From NCBI GenBank assembly GCA_964614645.1, contig CAZTMA010000002.1, positions 1 through 64,000 on the forward strand: a stretch of 64,000 nt of DNA. Reading direction: 5' to 3'. The notes under the pieces were generated by a model, which saw only the letters and a program-made list of their open reading frames with translations, was not told the DNA's origin and searched no databases. The position numbers and the translations under genes were made by a program. The stretch comes from MWBF01 sp964614645. Lineage in GTDB: Bacteria > Chloroflexota > Anaerolineae > CG2-30-64-16. Shown piece after piece: positions 16,783 through 27,897 of the stretch; the stretch's first letter is position 1, and each line of letters starts with the position of its first letter.

Positions 16783-18021
16783 ATGAAACAAGCTCGTTAC
16801 TGGCGCCTGCGCCAGGTTGGACTCCTGCTGCTGCTGTTTACTTTCCTGCTTCCGCCCGTATCCGCCGGCGCTGACACCGGCGCGGGCGATGTTGATGCCG
16901 CGGCCGCCGCACCCGCCGCGGTCGCCGCACCCGCCGCGTCCGGGCCTGTCTACCTGCCCCTGGTTTTTGGTCCGCCACCTACAAGCTGGCGGCTGGGATT
17001 TGGCTCATGGGGTACGGATATTGTCCGCTATCCGCAGATTACCTCGCTGAAGGCGGGGTGGTACGTGAACTGGACGACCCAGGTCAAGCCGCAGCGGCCC
17101 GGTTTCATCGAATACGTGCAGATGATCCGCATTCACCAGAAACTCACCTGTCCGCTGTGGTCAACCAACGCGCATGACCGCACCAAGTGCCCCTATGCGC
17201 AGCCATACGACTACGTCACGCTGCAAACCCGGGACGAAATCGCAGCCGCCGTCCGGGCCAATCCCCAGTCCCTCTGGCTGATCGGCAACGAGATGGACCG
17301 CCGCGACTGGCCGGGCGGGGGCCAGGACGAGATGGTGCCCGAGGTCTATGCGCGCGCCTACCGTGATATGTATCTGCTGATCAAAGGCATCGATCCGAAG
17401 GCGCGTGTGGCAATCGGCGGGGTGATCCAGGCCACACCGCTGCGGCTGCAGTATCTGACCCGGGTGTGGGACACCTATAAGACGCTCTATGGCACGAACA
17501 TGCCGGTGGATGTCTGGAACGTCCACAACTTCATCCTGCAGGAGAAGCTGAACGACTTCGGCGCGAGCATCCCGCCTGGCATTCAGGCCAGCGAGGGGGT
17601 GTCCTACCCGAACGACCCGCTCTCGCACATCAACCGCCAGATTTTCGACCAGCAGATTCGCGCGTTCCGCAACTGGATGAAGGCGCGCGGCGAGCAGAAT
17701 AAGCCGTTGATTGTGTCGGAGTACGGCGTGCTTTATTCGCACGTGCCTGAGCTGAATGTGGCCGCGACCGTGCAGAATTTCATGCTGTGGACCTTCGACT
17801 ACTTCCTGAACACCAAGGACTGCTCGCTCGGCTACGCAGCCGATGAATGTCGCCTGGTGCAGCGTTGGGCGTGGTACAGCCTCGATGATCCGGCGATCGA
17901 TTTCAACCAGTACGGCTCGCTGTTTAACTTCAATACCCGCCAGATCAGCAGCACCGGTGTCCGCTACCAGGACTACTCGGTGTCCAAGCTGAAACAACTG
18001 GGCTGGGCTCCCTGGTGGTGA
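16783..18021 (+). CDS. Secreted clan GH-A glycoside hydrolase-like protein
   Basis: The 412-residue protein has a signal peptide (to about residue 28), an Ala/Pro spacer with a repeated AAAPAAVAAP unit, then PVYLPLVFG, a post-signal motif I associate with Chloroflexota surface proteins (from memory, not checked). The catalytic part looks like a TIM barrel of clan GH-A: WLIGNEMD carries the Asn-Glu acid/base pair (Glu170), WNVHNF the strand-6 His, and LIVSEYG the nucleophile Glu313. It could trim or cleave the surface polysaccharide made by this locus. No known GH family was recognised with confidence. It is preceded by a short gap and precedes the ABC exporter genes. Confidence 0.75.
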   Translation: MKQARYWRLRQVGLLLLLFTFLLPPVSAGADTGAGDVDAAAAAPAAVAAPAASGPVYLPLVFGPPPTSWRLGFGSWGTDIVRYPQITSLKAGWYVNWTTQVKPQRPGFIEYVQMIRIHQKLTCPLWSTNAHDRTKCPYAQPYDYVTLQTRDEIAAAVRANPQSLWLIGNEMDRRDWPGGGQDEMVPEVYARAYRDMYLLIKGIDPKARVAIGGVIQATPLRLQYLTRVWDTYKTLYGTNMPVDVWNVHNFILQEKLNDFGASIPPGIQASEGVSYPNDPLSHINRQIFDQQIRAFRNWMKARGEQNKPLIVSEYGVLYSHVPELNVAATVQNFMLWTFDYFLNTKDCSLGYAADECRLVQRWAWYSLDDPAIDFNQYGSLFNFNTRQISSTGVRYQDYSVSKLKQLGWAPWW

Positions 18022-18101
18022 GAAGGAAGCGCGGGGGTCAGCGTGAGGCTCACTCCCGCGCCTGAACGCATACACTCGGAGTTCTGGGAAGAGGCATTGT
18101 C

Positions 18102-18962
18102 TTGGCTTCGGCACCACAACAACCGGCCGTCCGCTTCGGACACCGCCGCTCGCTGGTAGCGCATCTGCGTGAGCTGCTGCGCTACCGCGAGCTGATTTTC
18201 AACCTGACCCTGCGCGAGCTGAAGGCGCGCTATAAGAGCAGCGTCCTCGGGTTCTTCTGGAGCCTGCTCAATCCATTGGGCATGATGCTGGTGTTCACCG
18301 TCGTGTTCACCATCATGATGCCCAACAACGCCATCAGGAACTTCCCCATCTTCGTGCTGTGCGGCCTGCTGCCCTGGAACTTCTTCAGCTCGGGCATCAT
18401 GTCGGGCACCAACAGCGTCGTCGCCAACGGCGAGCTGGTCAAGAAGGTGTATTTTCCGCGCGAAGTGCTGGCGATTGCCAGCACCTTCGCCAACCTGATC
18501 AACTTCCTGCTGGCGCTGGTCGTGCTGTTTGCCGCAATTGCCGTCTTCCGCACCCAGCTGAGCCCCTACATCTGGATGCTGCCCATCGTGATTCTCATCC
18601 AGACCTGTTTCGTCCTGGGCATGGCCTTTATTCTCAGCACGCTGAATGTCTTCTATCGCGATACGCTCATGATTCTCGATGTCGTCATGCTGGCGTGGTT
18701 CTTCCTGACGCCCGTCTTCTATCCCATCGAGATCCTCCCGCGCAGCTATGTCCTGCTGGGCATCGACCTGGACCTGCACCGCATCATGTACGTTGCCAAC
18801 CCGATGGCCTCGCTCATCAGCGCATATCGTGACCTGATGTACTGGGGCTATCGCACGGACTTCGACTTCATCCTGCGCACCACGGTGACGGCGGTGGCAG
18901 TGTTGGTGTTCGGCTACTGGTTCTCGATCCGCTACAGCCACCGCTTCGGCGAAGAGGTGTAG
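18102..18962 (+). CDS. ABC-2 type polysaccharide exporter, membrane subunit (Wzm/TagG-like)
   Basis: Permease of a polysaccharide or teichoic-acid-like ABC exporter. The 286-residue protein has the family N-terminus (LVAHLRELLRYRELIFNLTL, then RELKARYKSSVLGFFWSLLNP) and six predicted membrane helices. A TTG start at 18102 is chosen: ggaagagg lies about 7 bases upstream, no ATG or GTG fits, and family homology begins soon after. Its stop is one base before the GTG of the ATPase gene. It provides a second export route besides the Wzx-like flippase at 8580. Confidence 0.9.
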   Translation: MASAPQQPAVRFGHRRSLVAHLRELLRYRELIFNLTLRELKARYKSSVLGFFWSLLNPLGMMLVFTVVFTIMMPNNAIRNFPIFVLCGLLPWNFFSSGIMSGTNSVVANGELVKKVYFPREVLAIASTFANLINFLLALVVLFAAIAVFRTQLSPYIWMLPIVILIQTCFVLGMAFILSTLNVFYRDTLMILDVVMLAWFFLTPVFYPIEILPRSYVLLGIDLDLHRIMYVANPMASLISAYRDLMYWGYRTDFDFILRTTVTAVAVLVFGYWFSIRYSHRFGEEV

Positions 18963-18963
18963 C

Positions 18964-20313
<1,350 letters not shown>

Positions 20314-20324
20314 AGTGACGGCCT

Positions 20325-22958
20325 ATGACCGACGTGTGGCCGCTCTGCGGTGAGATAGCGTGTCAGGGCCTTCCGGCCCTGGCCCGGCAGACCTTCCCTA
20401 ACCTGCCGGGGCTGGCCTTCAATCTGGTGTTCTATGGCCTCACGGCCGCGCTGCTGTGGCTGAGCCTGGGAAGCCGCGCGGGGACGTTCGCCCGGCGCAC
20501 GGGCATCCTCGTGACCGCAGGGCTCCTGGCCGGCTTGCTGATCGGGTTCCTCGCGCTGGCCCTCGCGCTGGCCGGGCGGTTCTCTCCCGCCGGCTTCTAC
20601 GGCCTGTGGGCAGCCGCACTTGGCCTGGGGCTGGTGCACGCGCGGCGGACGGGCCATTGGCGCAGCGCCATCCGCAGCTGGCAGGCTGCCGCGCCGCTGC
20701 CCCGGTGGTTATGGCTCCTTCTGCTGCTCTGGCTGCTCCTGTACACCCGTCCGTTTGAGCTGGTGGTCGGCGGCCGTGATCCGGGCATCTACGTCAACAC
20801 GGCCGCGCAGATTGCCACCGCAGGCCGGCTGGCGCTGCCCGACCCGTTCTTCGCCCGCCTCGGAGCGGAGGACCAGGCCCTGCTCACGTGGCAGCCGTCC
20901 TGGCTCGCGGATTTCGTGCCCCACAAGTGGCCCGGCTTCTTCTGGAATGCGGAGCGGGCCGAGATTACGCCGCAGTTCGTCTACTTCTATCCCGCGTTGA
21001 TGGCCGCGAGCTATGGGGTGGCGGGCTATGGGGGCGCGCTGGCGGTGCTGCCTCTCATCAGCCTGTTGTTCGCGCTGGTGCTGGCCGAGCTGGCGGAACA
21101 CATCTCGGCCGCGGCGCACTGGGGCGCCAGGTGGAGCGCCCCGGCTGCGGCGCTGGGCCTGTTGCTCAATCCGGCGAGCTACTGGTTCGGGCGCTACGCC
21201 AACGCAGACCTGCTCTTTGGGCTGTGGGTCTGGGCTGCGCTGCTCTTCTGGGTGCGCACGGAGGCTGCGGATGCCGGCGATGCGCGGGGCCGGGCCTTCT
21301 CCTGGACGCTGGCCGTGTTGAGCTTCGGCGCGGCGCTGCTGACCAAGATCGATGGCTGGTATATTGCGCCGGCAGTCGTGGCCGCGCTGCTGGTCTACCA
21401 TCCCGCACGCGGGACGCTCAGGTCGCGCGTGCCCTGGCTGGCATGGGCGCTGGTCGCCGCCTGCTATCTGGTCATGGTCGCGCGTTACAGCTACCCCTAT
21501 GTGCTGGGCACCATCGTAGGCGAGGGCGTCGCGGTGCCGTTTGACGGCCGCCTGGCGGTTGCAGTGGCGGGCCTCTACCTGGCGGGGCTGACCGTCGCTG
21601 GCCTGCTGCCCACCTGGTTGAGCCCTGCGCGGCTCGATGCGCTGGGCCGCCGGCTGCACCTGTCGCTCCGCTGGCAGGCCGCTGCAGTGGCCGGCTTGTG
21701 CCTGGGGCTGGCGCTGTTCTTCGTCTGGTTGCTGCCGTCCAAAGTGCCGGTGACGCGGCCGCTGACGATCCTGAATGCCTATCTCGGCCCCGTGATGTTG
21801 CTGGCCGCGGCCGCGGGCATCGGGCAGGCCATTGCGCGGCCGGACAAGGGTCGCACCGCGTGGGTCCTGCTCGCCGTGTTCTTCACCAGCGGCCTGTTCA
21901 TCATCACCCGCACTTCCGGGAACGATCACCCCTGGGCCATCCGCCGGGCCGTCTCGGTGGCAATCCCTGCGCTGGTCCTGTTTGCGGCATGGGGGGTGGA
22001 TGCCGTGCGCGGCGCGCTGGCGCGTGGACAGGGCACGGGTGCACCGGATCGCCCGGCCCACCGGATCGTGAGCGTTGCCCTGGTCGCGGCGCTGCTGCTG
22101 CCGTTGGCCTGGCGCGCCCTTCCGATTTTCCGGCACACGGAAGTGGCCGGGGCGCAGGCTGAACTGGAGACGCTCGAAACGGTCTTCCCGCCTGGCGCCG
22201 TCATCCTGTCCGACGGCTCGCGGCTGCTGAACCTGTTCGGCCCCGCGCTCAGCCGGAACGGCCGGGAGGTCCTGACCTACTATGGGGGGGAGGGCCGGCC
22301 GGCCTTCACCCCTGCGCTGCGCGAGCGGGTCGCTGCGCTGGCTGCCGCGGAAGGTCGCCCTTTCTACTTCCTCACCGAGCAGGATGCTCCGCCCGAATCC
22401 GAGACGCTGGTCTACGCGCGCGCGTGGTGGGAGGCGTGGCCGGAGGTTCGCCTCGTGAACCGGACGGCACCGCGGCCGCTGGCGGTCGAAACGACGGTGC
22501 TGCCGCTCCGGGTCTATCATGCGCTGCCCGCTGCACAGGCGATGACTGCAGCGGGCGCGGTTGTCGGGCGGTATGAGGCCGAGGCCCTGCCGGGCGAGAT
22601 TGGCGGGCGGAGCCGTGATGCCGCAGCCGGCAACGGGTGGGCGCGCACGGCGGATGAGGCGAGGGGCGGCGGGACGTTGGTCTACGGCCCGTATGAGCCG
22701 CTGGCCGCGGGCCGCTATGAAGCGCATTTCCGGCTGCGCTATACCGGCGCGGACGGCACACCCCCGCGGCTGGCCGTGCAGGCCGCGGCCGCGGGCCGGC
22801 TGGCCGCGCAGGATGCCCCGCCTGCCGCCGGTTACACAGACGTGACCCTGCCGTTCGCGCTGGAGGCGGCTGATACGGTAGAATTCACGGTGATGTACCA
22901 GGGGGAGGGCGAAATCTGGGTGGATCGGGTTGAGGTGGTCGATGTGGACGGGGAGTGA
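20325..22958 (+). CDS. Large GT-C-like membrane glycosyltransferase with C-terminal beta domain
   Basis: The 877-residue protein has about 12-13 hydrophobic helices up to about residue 620. The first extracytoplasmic loop has GGRDPGIYVNTAAQIA with an acidic residue placed as in GT39/ArnT-type enzymes, so it probably moves a sugar from a polyprenyl phosphate to an acceptor outside. The last 130 residues (from GRYEAEALPGEIGG to EGEIWVDRVEVVDVDG) look like a carbohydrate-binding jelly-roll, with an EAE start and a W-x-D-x-V-E end typical of CBM6/35-like folds. That domain would bind the glycan. It starts 12 bases after the exporter ATPase and overlaps the next GT4. Confidence 0.78.
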   Translation: MTDVWPLCGEIACQGLPALARQTFPNLPGLAFNLVFYGLTAALLWLSLGSRAGTFARRTGILVTAGLLAGLLIGFLALALALAGRFSPAGFYGLWAAALGLGLVHARRTGHWRSAIRSWQAAAPLPRWLWLLLLLWLLLYTRPFELVVGGRDPGIYVNTAAQIATAGRLALPDPFFARLGAEDQALLTWQPSWLADFVPHKWPGFFWNAERAEITPQFVYFYPALMAASYGVAGYGGALAVLPLISLLFALVLAELAEHISAAAHWGARWSAPAAALGLLLNPASYWFGRYANADLLFGLWVWAALLFWVRTEAADAGDARGRAFSWTLAVLSFGAALLTKIDGWYIAPAVVAALLVYHPARGTLRSRVPWLAWALVAACYLVMVARYSYPYVLGTIVGEGVAVPFDGRLAVAVAGLYLAGLTVAGLLPTWLSPARLDALGRRLHLSLRWQAAAVAGLCLGLALFFVWLLPSKVPVTRPLTILNAYLGPVMLLAAAAGIGQAIARPDKGRTAWVLLAVFFTSGLFIITRTSGNDHPWAIRRAVSVAIPALVLFAAWGVDAVRGALARGQGTGAPDRPAHRIVSVALVAALLLPLAWRALPIFRHTEVAGAQAELETLETVFPPGAVILSDGSRLLNLFGPALSRNGREVLTYYGGEGRPAFTPALRERVAALAAAEGRPFYFLTEQDAPPESETLVYARAWWEAWPEVRLVNRTAPRPLAVETTVLPLRVYHALPAAQAMTAAGAVVGRYEAEALPGEIGGRSRDAAAGNGWARTADEARGGGTLVYGPYEPLAAGRYEAHFRLRYTGADGTPPRLAVQAAAAGRLAAQDAPPAAGYTDVTLPFALEAADTVEFTVMYQGEGEIWVDRVEVVDVDGE

Positions 22959-24258
22959 ACCGCCGGAGCATGCGGCGCGGCCATCGCGCCCGCTGCGCGT
23001 GCTCATGGTTACGAACTTCTTCCTGCCGCGTCACCTGGGCGGCGCAGAACTCTCGGCGTATAATTCTGCGGCGGGCTTGCTGGCCGCGGGGCACGCAGTG
23101 CGCGTCCTGAGCATCAACGCGCGCGCCGGTGAGACGTCCGACCTGCACTCCGATGTCAACGGCGTGGACGTCCACGAGGTCAACCTGGTGCGCCGCTGGA
23201 AGAACCGCGTGCAGCAGACCTACGACCGTGAGATTGCGGGCTATGTGGCGCGCGAGATCGCGGACTTCCGGCCGGATGTGATTCACACGCACAACCTGTC
23301 GGGCACGAGCCTCGCGCCGTTCGTCGTGGCCCGCAAGCTGGGCGTGCCGCTCGTCGCGACGCTCCACGATCTCTGGTTGTTGTGCGCCAACAACATGCTG
23401 CTGCGCCGCGATTACAGCCTGTGCTCGCCTGCGGAGGCGCCGTGCGGCCGCTGCTTCCGCCAATACGACTATTGGGCCCCGCTGCCCGCGCGGCGCGAGG
23501 TGTTCCGCCGGCTGGCAGCGTCCGTCCACACCTTCATCAGCCCCAGCCGCAAGCTGATCGACCTGCACGTCGAGGGCGGTTACGAGCGTGAGCGCTTCGT
23601 GGTCGTGCGCCACGGCCTGCACCGGCTGGAGCGGCCGCCCGCAGGTGCACCGCCGGCCATCGGCCCGCACCATCTCGGCGCGCCCAGCGTGGTCTTTGTC
23701 GGCGCAGTCGCGGTGAGCAAGGGCGTGGAAGTGCTGGCGCGGGCTTTTCCGCTGGCCGCGGCGCGGCTGCCTGAACTCCGGCTGTTGATTGCAGGCCGCG
23801 GCCCCGCGGAGCTGGAGAACAAGTTGCGCAGCCTGGGCGACCGGGTCGTGATGCTGGGCCAGGTCCCCCGGACGCACATCGTGGAGGCTTATGCGGGCGC
23901 AGGGCTGACGGTCATGCCGTCCACCATCCACGAGAACTCGCCGCTGACCGTCTGCGAGAGCCTGATGGCAGGTACGCCGGTGGTCGGCGCGCGCATCGGC
24001 GGCATTCCCGAGCTGATCGTCGAGGGCGAGACGGGCTACCTGTATGACCCGCAGGACGCGGCGGCGCTGGCGGGTGCCATCGTTGCGCACTTCGAGCGTT
24101 CGCCGCAGGAGCGCCGCGCGATGCGCCGGGCCTGCATGGCATACGGCGAGCGGGAGTTCTGCGTACCTGCGCACGTTGCCCGGCTCGAAGCCGTCTACTG
24201 TGCTGCACTGGCGGGCGAACCCAGGCTGGACTATCGCGCGTCCAACGAGGAACGATGA
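22942..24258 (+). CDS. Glycosyltransferase family 4 with Cys-rich insert
   Basis: GT-B glycosyltransferase of 438 residues. The ATG at 22942 overlaps the end of the membrane transferase; the TTG at 22930 would add four residues. Landmarks: VLMVTNFFLPRHLGGAELSA, HTHNLSG, and IHENSPLTVCESLMAGTPVV at the donor site. Between residues about 150 and 180 it has Cys residues in CANN, SLC, APCGRC that could bind a metal, seen in a GT4 subgroup that starts with LHDLW. The stop overlaps the next ATG (ATGA). Confidence 0.87.
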   Translation: MWTGSEPPEHAARPSRPLRVLMVTNFFLPRHLGGAELSAYNSAAGLLAAGHAVRVLSINARAGETSDLHSDVNGVDVHEVNLVRRWKNRVQQTYDREIAGYVAREIADFRPDVIHTHNLSGTSLAPFVVARKLGVPLVATLHDLWLLCANNMLLRRDYSLCSPAEAPCGRCFRQYDYWAPLPARREVFRRLAASVHTFISPSRKLIDLHVEGGYERERFVVVRHGLHRLERPPAGAPPAIGPHHLGAPSVVFVGAVAVSKGVEVLARAFPLAAARLPELRLLIAGRGPAELENKLRSLGDRVVMLGQVPRTHIVEAYAGAGLTVMPSTIHENSPLTVCESLMAGTPVVGARIGGIPELIVEGETGYLYDPQDAAALAGAIVAHFERSPQERRAMRRACMAYGEREFCVPAHVARLEAVYCAALAGEPRLDYRASNEER

Positions 24259-25493
24259 AGCTGCTGCATGTCACTCACCAGTACCGGCCTGCCATCGGCG
24301 GGGCCGAGGAATACATGGCTCTCGTCTCCGAGGCGCTGGCCGCGCGCGGCCACCGGGTCTCGGTCTACACGGCCAACTCGACCGACTACGAGAGCTGGAC
24401 GGGTGACCTGCCCCCGCGCGAGACGATTGCCGGGGTGGATGTGCAGCGATTCCGTGCGATCCCGCGCCGCAAGCTCACCTGGCAGGTGCTGCGCTACGGG
24501 CTGTGGCGCTATCTGGAACAGCCCAAGCGCCGCTATGAGCCGCTGATTCTCGTCGGCAACGGCCCGACCTGCCCCGGCATGTTCGCCGCGATCGCCACGC
24601 GCGGCCGCAGCTACGACTTGGTGCACCTGAACAGCCTGCACTACGCACATTCCGCCTACGGGTATGTTGCCGCGCGGCTGGCCGGCCGCAGCGTGGTTGT
24701 CACCCCGCACGTGCACGTGGAGCAGCGCGAGACCTGGGATGTCGGCTACCTGCGCACCATCCTGGCCCGCGCGGACCTCATCTTTGCGGACACCGAATAC
24801 GAGCGCCAGTTTCACATCCGGCAGGGCCGGGACCCGGAGCGGGTCGTGACCGGCGGGGTCGGGCTGCGCACCGGGGAATACACCTTCATGGACCAGGCCG
24901 TCTCCCGGCAGCGCCTGGGCATCCCGGCCGATGCGCAGGTGGTCCTGTGCCTGGGCCGCCAGGTGGACTATAAGGGGCTGGACAAGGTGCTGGCCGCGGT
25001 CGCCGGCCTGCAGCACGATTTCCCGCGCACCGTCTGCCTCATCGCCGGGCCGGAGAGCGAGTGGAGCCAGGGCATCATGGCGCAGTATGCGGGCGCATCC
25101 TGGATTCGCAACCTGGGCCAGGTCGAGCCGGACGTCAAGCTCGCGGCCCTGTCTGCCGCAGACGTGATGGCGATGCCCTCCCACGGTGAGGCATTCGGCG
25201 TCACCTACCTGGAAAGCTGGCTGGCCGGCCGGCCCGTCATCGGGCTGGCCAAGGGCGCGGTGCAGGCCCTCATCGCCGACGGCCAGGATGGCTTCCTCGT
25301 CCCGCCGGGCGACGACGCCGCGCTCGCCCAGGCCGTGCGCTGGTACCTGGAACACGGAGAGCGCGTTGCCGAGATGGGCGCGGCCGGCCGGCAGAAGGTG
25401 CTGGAGCAGTACACGTTAGACCGGATCGTGGATCGCATCGAAGGCGCGTGTCTGCGGCTGGTCGAAAGCAAGAGGGGACGCCATGCGCGTTAG
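24255..25493 (+). CDS. Glycosyltransferase family 4
   Basis: GT-B glycosyltransferase of 412 residues. MKLLHVTHQYRPAIGGAEEY opens the protein with the glycine-rich acceptor loop; LCLGRQVDYKGLDKVL opens the donor domain; SHGEAFGVTYLESWLAGRPV carries the Glu-x7-Glu donor site. It is coupled by 4-base overlap to the gene before and by 11 bases to the gene after. It is the second of four consecutive GT4 proteins that follow the ABC exporter and probably extend the same chain. Confidence 0.88.
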   Translation: MKLLHVTHQYRPAIGGAEEYMALVSEALAARGHRVSVYTANSTDYESWTGDLPPRETIAGVDVQRFRAIPRRKLTWQVLRYGLWRYLEQPKRRYEPLILVGNGPTCPGMFAAIATRGRSYDLVHLNSLHYAHSAYGYVAARLAGRSVVVTPHVHVEQRETWDVGYLRTILARADLIFADTEYERQFHIRQGRDPERVVTGGVGLRTGEYTFMDQAVSRQRLGIPADAQVVLCLGRQVDYKGLDKVLAAVAGLQHDFPRTVCLIAGPESEWSQGIMAQYAGASWIRNLGQVEPDVKLAALSAADVMAMPSHGEAFGVTYLESWLAGRPVIGLAKGAVQALIADGQDGFLVPPGDDAALAQAVRWYLEHGERVAEMGAAGRQKVLEQYTLDRIVDRIEGACLRLVESKRGRHAR

Positions 25494-27897
25494 CCTGCTG
25501 AATCTGAACCTCGTCGCCAAGGACGCGATCGGACGCTCCATCATGGCGCAGGCGCGCTTCTTCCAGCGCCGCGGGGATATCGTGCAGATATTCGTCGAAC
25601 AGCCGCCGGAGGATGTGCCCGCGGATATCGCGCGGCTGTGCCGCGTCGTCACGCCCGCTGCACTCCGCCGCGACCCGGAGGGTCGATTCGCGGCGACCGA
25701 CCTCTACATCTACCACTACGGCGGCCGCCACGGCCTGATGGATTCCATCTCCACCATCGACGGGGGCGTGGTCTGCTTCTACTACCACAACGTGACGCCG
25801 CCGGACCTCTGGAACTGGGAAGAAGATAAGGTCGCGCTGCGCCGGGGCATCGCAGGCGTCCGGCTGGCCGCGCAGGCCGATTTCGTGATCGGAGACAGCG
25901 AGTACAACCTGCGCCAGCTTGCGCATATCAGCGGCGTCTCCGAAGACCGGCTCCATGCCGTGCCGCTGCCCGTAGATATCTCGGCCTTCCATCCCGGCCC
26001 GCCGCCGGCTGACCTCCGCCGGCATCACAAGCTGGGCGACGCGCCGGTGCTGCTGTACGTCGGCCGCATGGCGCCGAACAAGCGCGTGGACCTCCTGGTG
26101 GACCTCCTGGCCGCAGTGCACCGGCACCCGCAACACCCGCACCCCGGCGCGCGGCTGCTGCTGGTGGGCGACTATGACAGCGCACCGGCCTACCGGCTGG
26201 TGACGGAGCAGGTGCAGGCGCGGGCCCGCGCGCTCGGCGTGACATCGGCGGTCGTCTTCACGGGCCGGGTCGACCCGGCAGCCTACTACCGGCTCGGCTC
26301 GGTCTACGTGACGACGAGCCAGCACGAGGGCTTCTGCCTGCCGCTCATCGAGGCGATGGCGAGCGGCGTGCCGGTTGTGGCGTCTGCCGGCGCAGCCATC
26401 CCCGACACCGTAGGCGATGCCGGCATCCTGGTCGCACCGCGCACTGAAGAAGTGGTCTCGGCAGACGGCGCCTCCTGGGCCGGTGAGCCGGACGTGCCCG
26501 CGATGGCGGATGCGGTAGCCGCGCTGCTGGACGATCCGGCCCGCGCCGCAGAGCTGCGTGCGGCCGGCCTGGCGCGGGCTGCCTCCTACACGCTGAAACG
26601 CTACGAGGAGAGCTTTGGCGCCGTCATCGACCGGTATTGCGTCAACCTGCCCCTGCGCGTGCAGCCGGTCCCGCGCGCCCTGCTGGCCGAGGCGGCCCCG
26701 GAACCGGCGGATGCGCCCGTGTCGCCGGCTGTCACCTCCGTCGAGGCGGAGGATGATGGCAGCGCCTATTGGCCCGATCTGGCGGCTGATGCCGGCGTCA
26801 CGATGCCGGAGTATACCGTCCGCAGCAAGCTGCCGGTCGTCGGTGGGCTGATTGTGTGGGTTCGGCGCAACCTGACCAGCCACCTCAAAGAGCCGTATGT
26901 GGATCCCATCTTCCAGCGGCAGCAGGCCTTCAACCTGCGCGCGGCCTGGGTGATCGAGGAACTGACGCGGCGGCTGGACGAAAGCAACGGACGCATCGCG
27001 GGCCTGGTTGCCCGCATGGAGCACCTGCAGCAGCTGATCGCGGACAATAGCGCAGCCGTCGAGGCGGCCCAGGCGCGCGACGAACAGCTTGACCTCGCGC
27101 TGCGGCGGCTGGAGAGCACCGTGGCCCGGCTGGAAGCCCGCCTGGCAGACACTCCCGGCACGTCCGTCAGTACAAGCGAATCGCCCGCCGGCGACCTGGA
27201 CGCGCTGCCGCAGGCGCATTACGGCATCAACTACCTGCGCTGCAACCAGGCGGTCGGCGGCAGCATGGCGGACGAGATGGCGCTGTACCGGCCCTTCGTC
27301 TCGCTGTTTGAGGGTGCTGACGGGCCGGTGTTGGACCTGGGGTGCGGCCAGGGCGCATTCCTGCGCGTGCTCGGCCAGGCCGGCCTGGCGGGCTACGGCG
27401 TGGATGTCGACCCGGATATGGTCGATGTGTGCCGCGGCGCAGGACTGGCCGCTGAGGTGGGCGACGTCTTCGACGCGCTGCACCGGGCCGCGGACGCCAG
27501 CCTGGGCGGCATCTTCTCTGCCCACGTGATCGAGCATCTGCCCCGCGTGCGACTGTCCGAGCTGGCCGCGCTGTGTTGGCAGAAGCTCCGGCCGGGGGCT
27601 GCGCTCGTATGGATTACGCCGCACGGCGGCGCGCTGTCGCCCCTGCACGCTACGTTCTACAAGGACCTGACGCACACGCGGCCGCTGCACCCCGACCTGT
27701 TGCGCTTCCTGCTGGAGACGAACGGCTTCCGCGAGGTGGCGACGCACTCGCTATCCGATATGCCGGAGGAGCTGAAGCTGGCGCTGCTGCCGGGCGACGA
27801 GGATGACCCGACCGCGGCCCTGCTCAATCGCAACCTCACCCGGCTCAACGAGCTGATCTTCGGCCACGTGGATTGCGCGGTCGTCGGGAGGCGCTGA
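25483..27897 (+). CDS. Fusion: glycosyltransferase family 4 + SAM methyltransferase
   Basis: The 804-residue protein joins two enzymes. Residues about 1-395 are a GT4 unit (YHNVTPPDLWNW, LYVGRMAPNKRVDLLV, SQHEGFCLPLIEAMASGVPVV). Residues about 440-560 are a linker: first a YTVRSKLPVVGGL / WVRRNLTSHLKE module, then a coiled coil of heptad-like Leu/Glu/Arg. Residues about 605-800 are a class I methyltransferase (LDLGCGQGAFL motif I, GYGVDVD, HVIEHLPR). One chain would add a sugar and methylate it, and could cap the polymer for the Wzt domain. It overlaps both neighbours. The linker recurs in the next gene. Confidence 0.88.
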   Translation: MRVSLLNLNLVAKDAIGRSIMAQARFFQRRGDIVQIFVEQPPEDVPADIARLCRVVTPAALRRDPEGRFAATDLYIYHYGGRHGLMDSISTIDGGVVCFYYHNVTPPDLWNWEEDKVALRRGIAGVRLAAQADFVIGDSEYNLRQLAHISGVSEDRLHAVPLPVDISAFHPGPPPADLRRHHKLGDAPVLLYVGRMAPNKRVDLLVDLLAAVHRHPQHPHPGARLLLVGDYDSAPAYRLVTEQVQARARALGVTSAVVFTGRVDPAAYYRLGSVYVTTSQHEGFCLPLIEAMASGVPVVASAGAAIPDTVGDAGILVAPRTEEVVSADGASWAGEPDVPAMADAVAALLDDPARAAELRAAGLARAASYTLKRYEESFGAVIDRYCVNLPLRVQPVPRALLAEAAPEPADAPVSPAVTSVEAEDDGSAYWPDLAADAGVTMPEYTVRSKLPVVGGLIVWVRRNLTSHLKEPYVDPIFQRQQAFNLRAAWVIEELTRRLDESNGRIAGLVARMEHLQQLIADNSAAVEAAQARDEQLDLALRRLESTVARLEARLADTPGTSVSTSESPAGDLDALPQAHYGINYLRCNQAVGGSMADEMALYRPFVSLFEGADGPVLDLGCGQGAFLRVLGQAGLAGYGVDVDPDMVDVCRGAGLAAEVGDVFDALHRAADASLGGIFSAHVIEHLPRVRLSELAALCWQKLRPGAALVWITPHGGALSPLHATFYKDLTHTRPLHPDLLRFLLETNGFREVATHSLSDMPEELKLALLPGDEDDPTAALLNRNLTRLNELIFGHVDCAVVGRR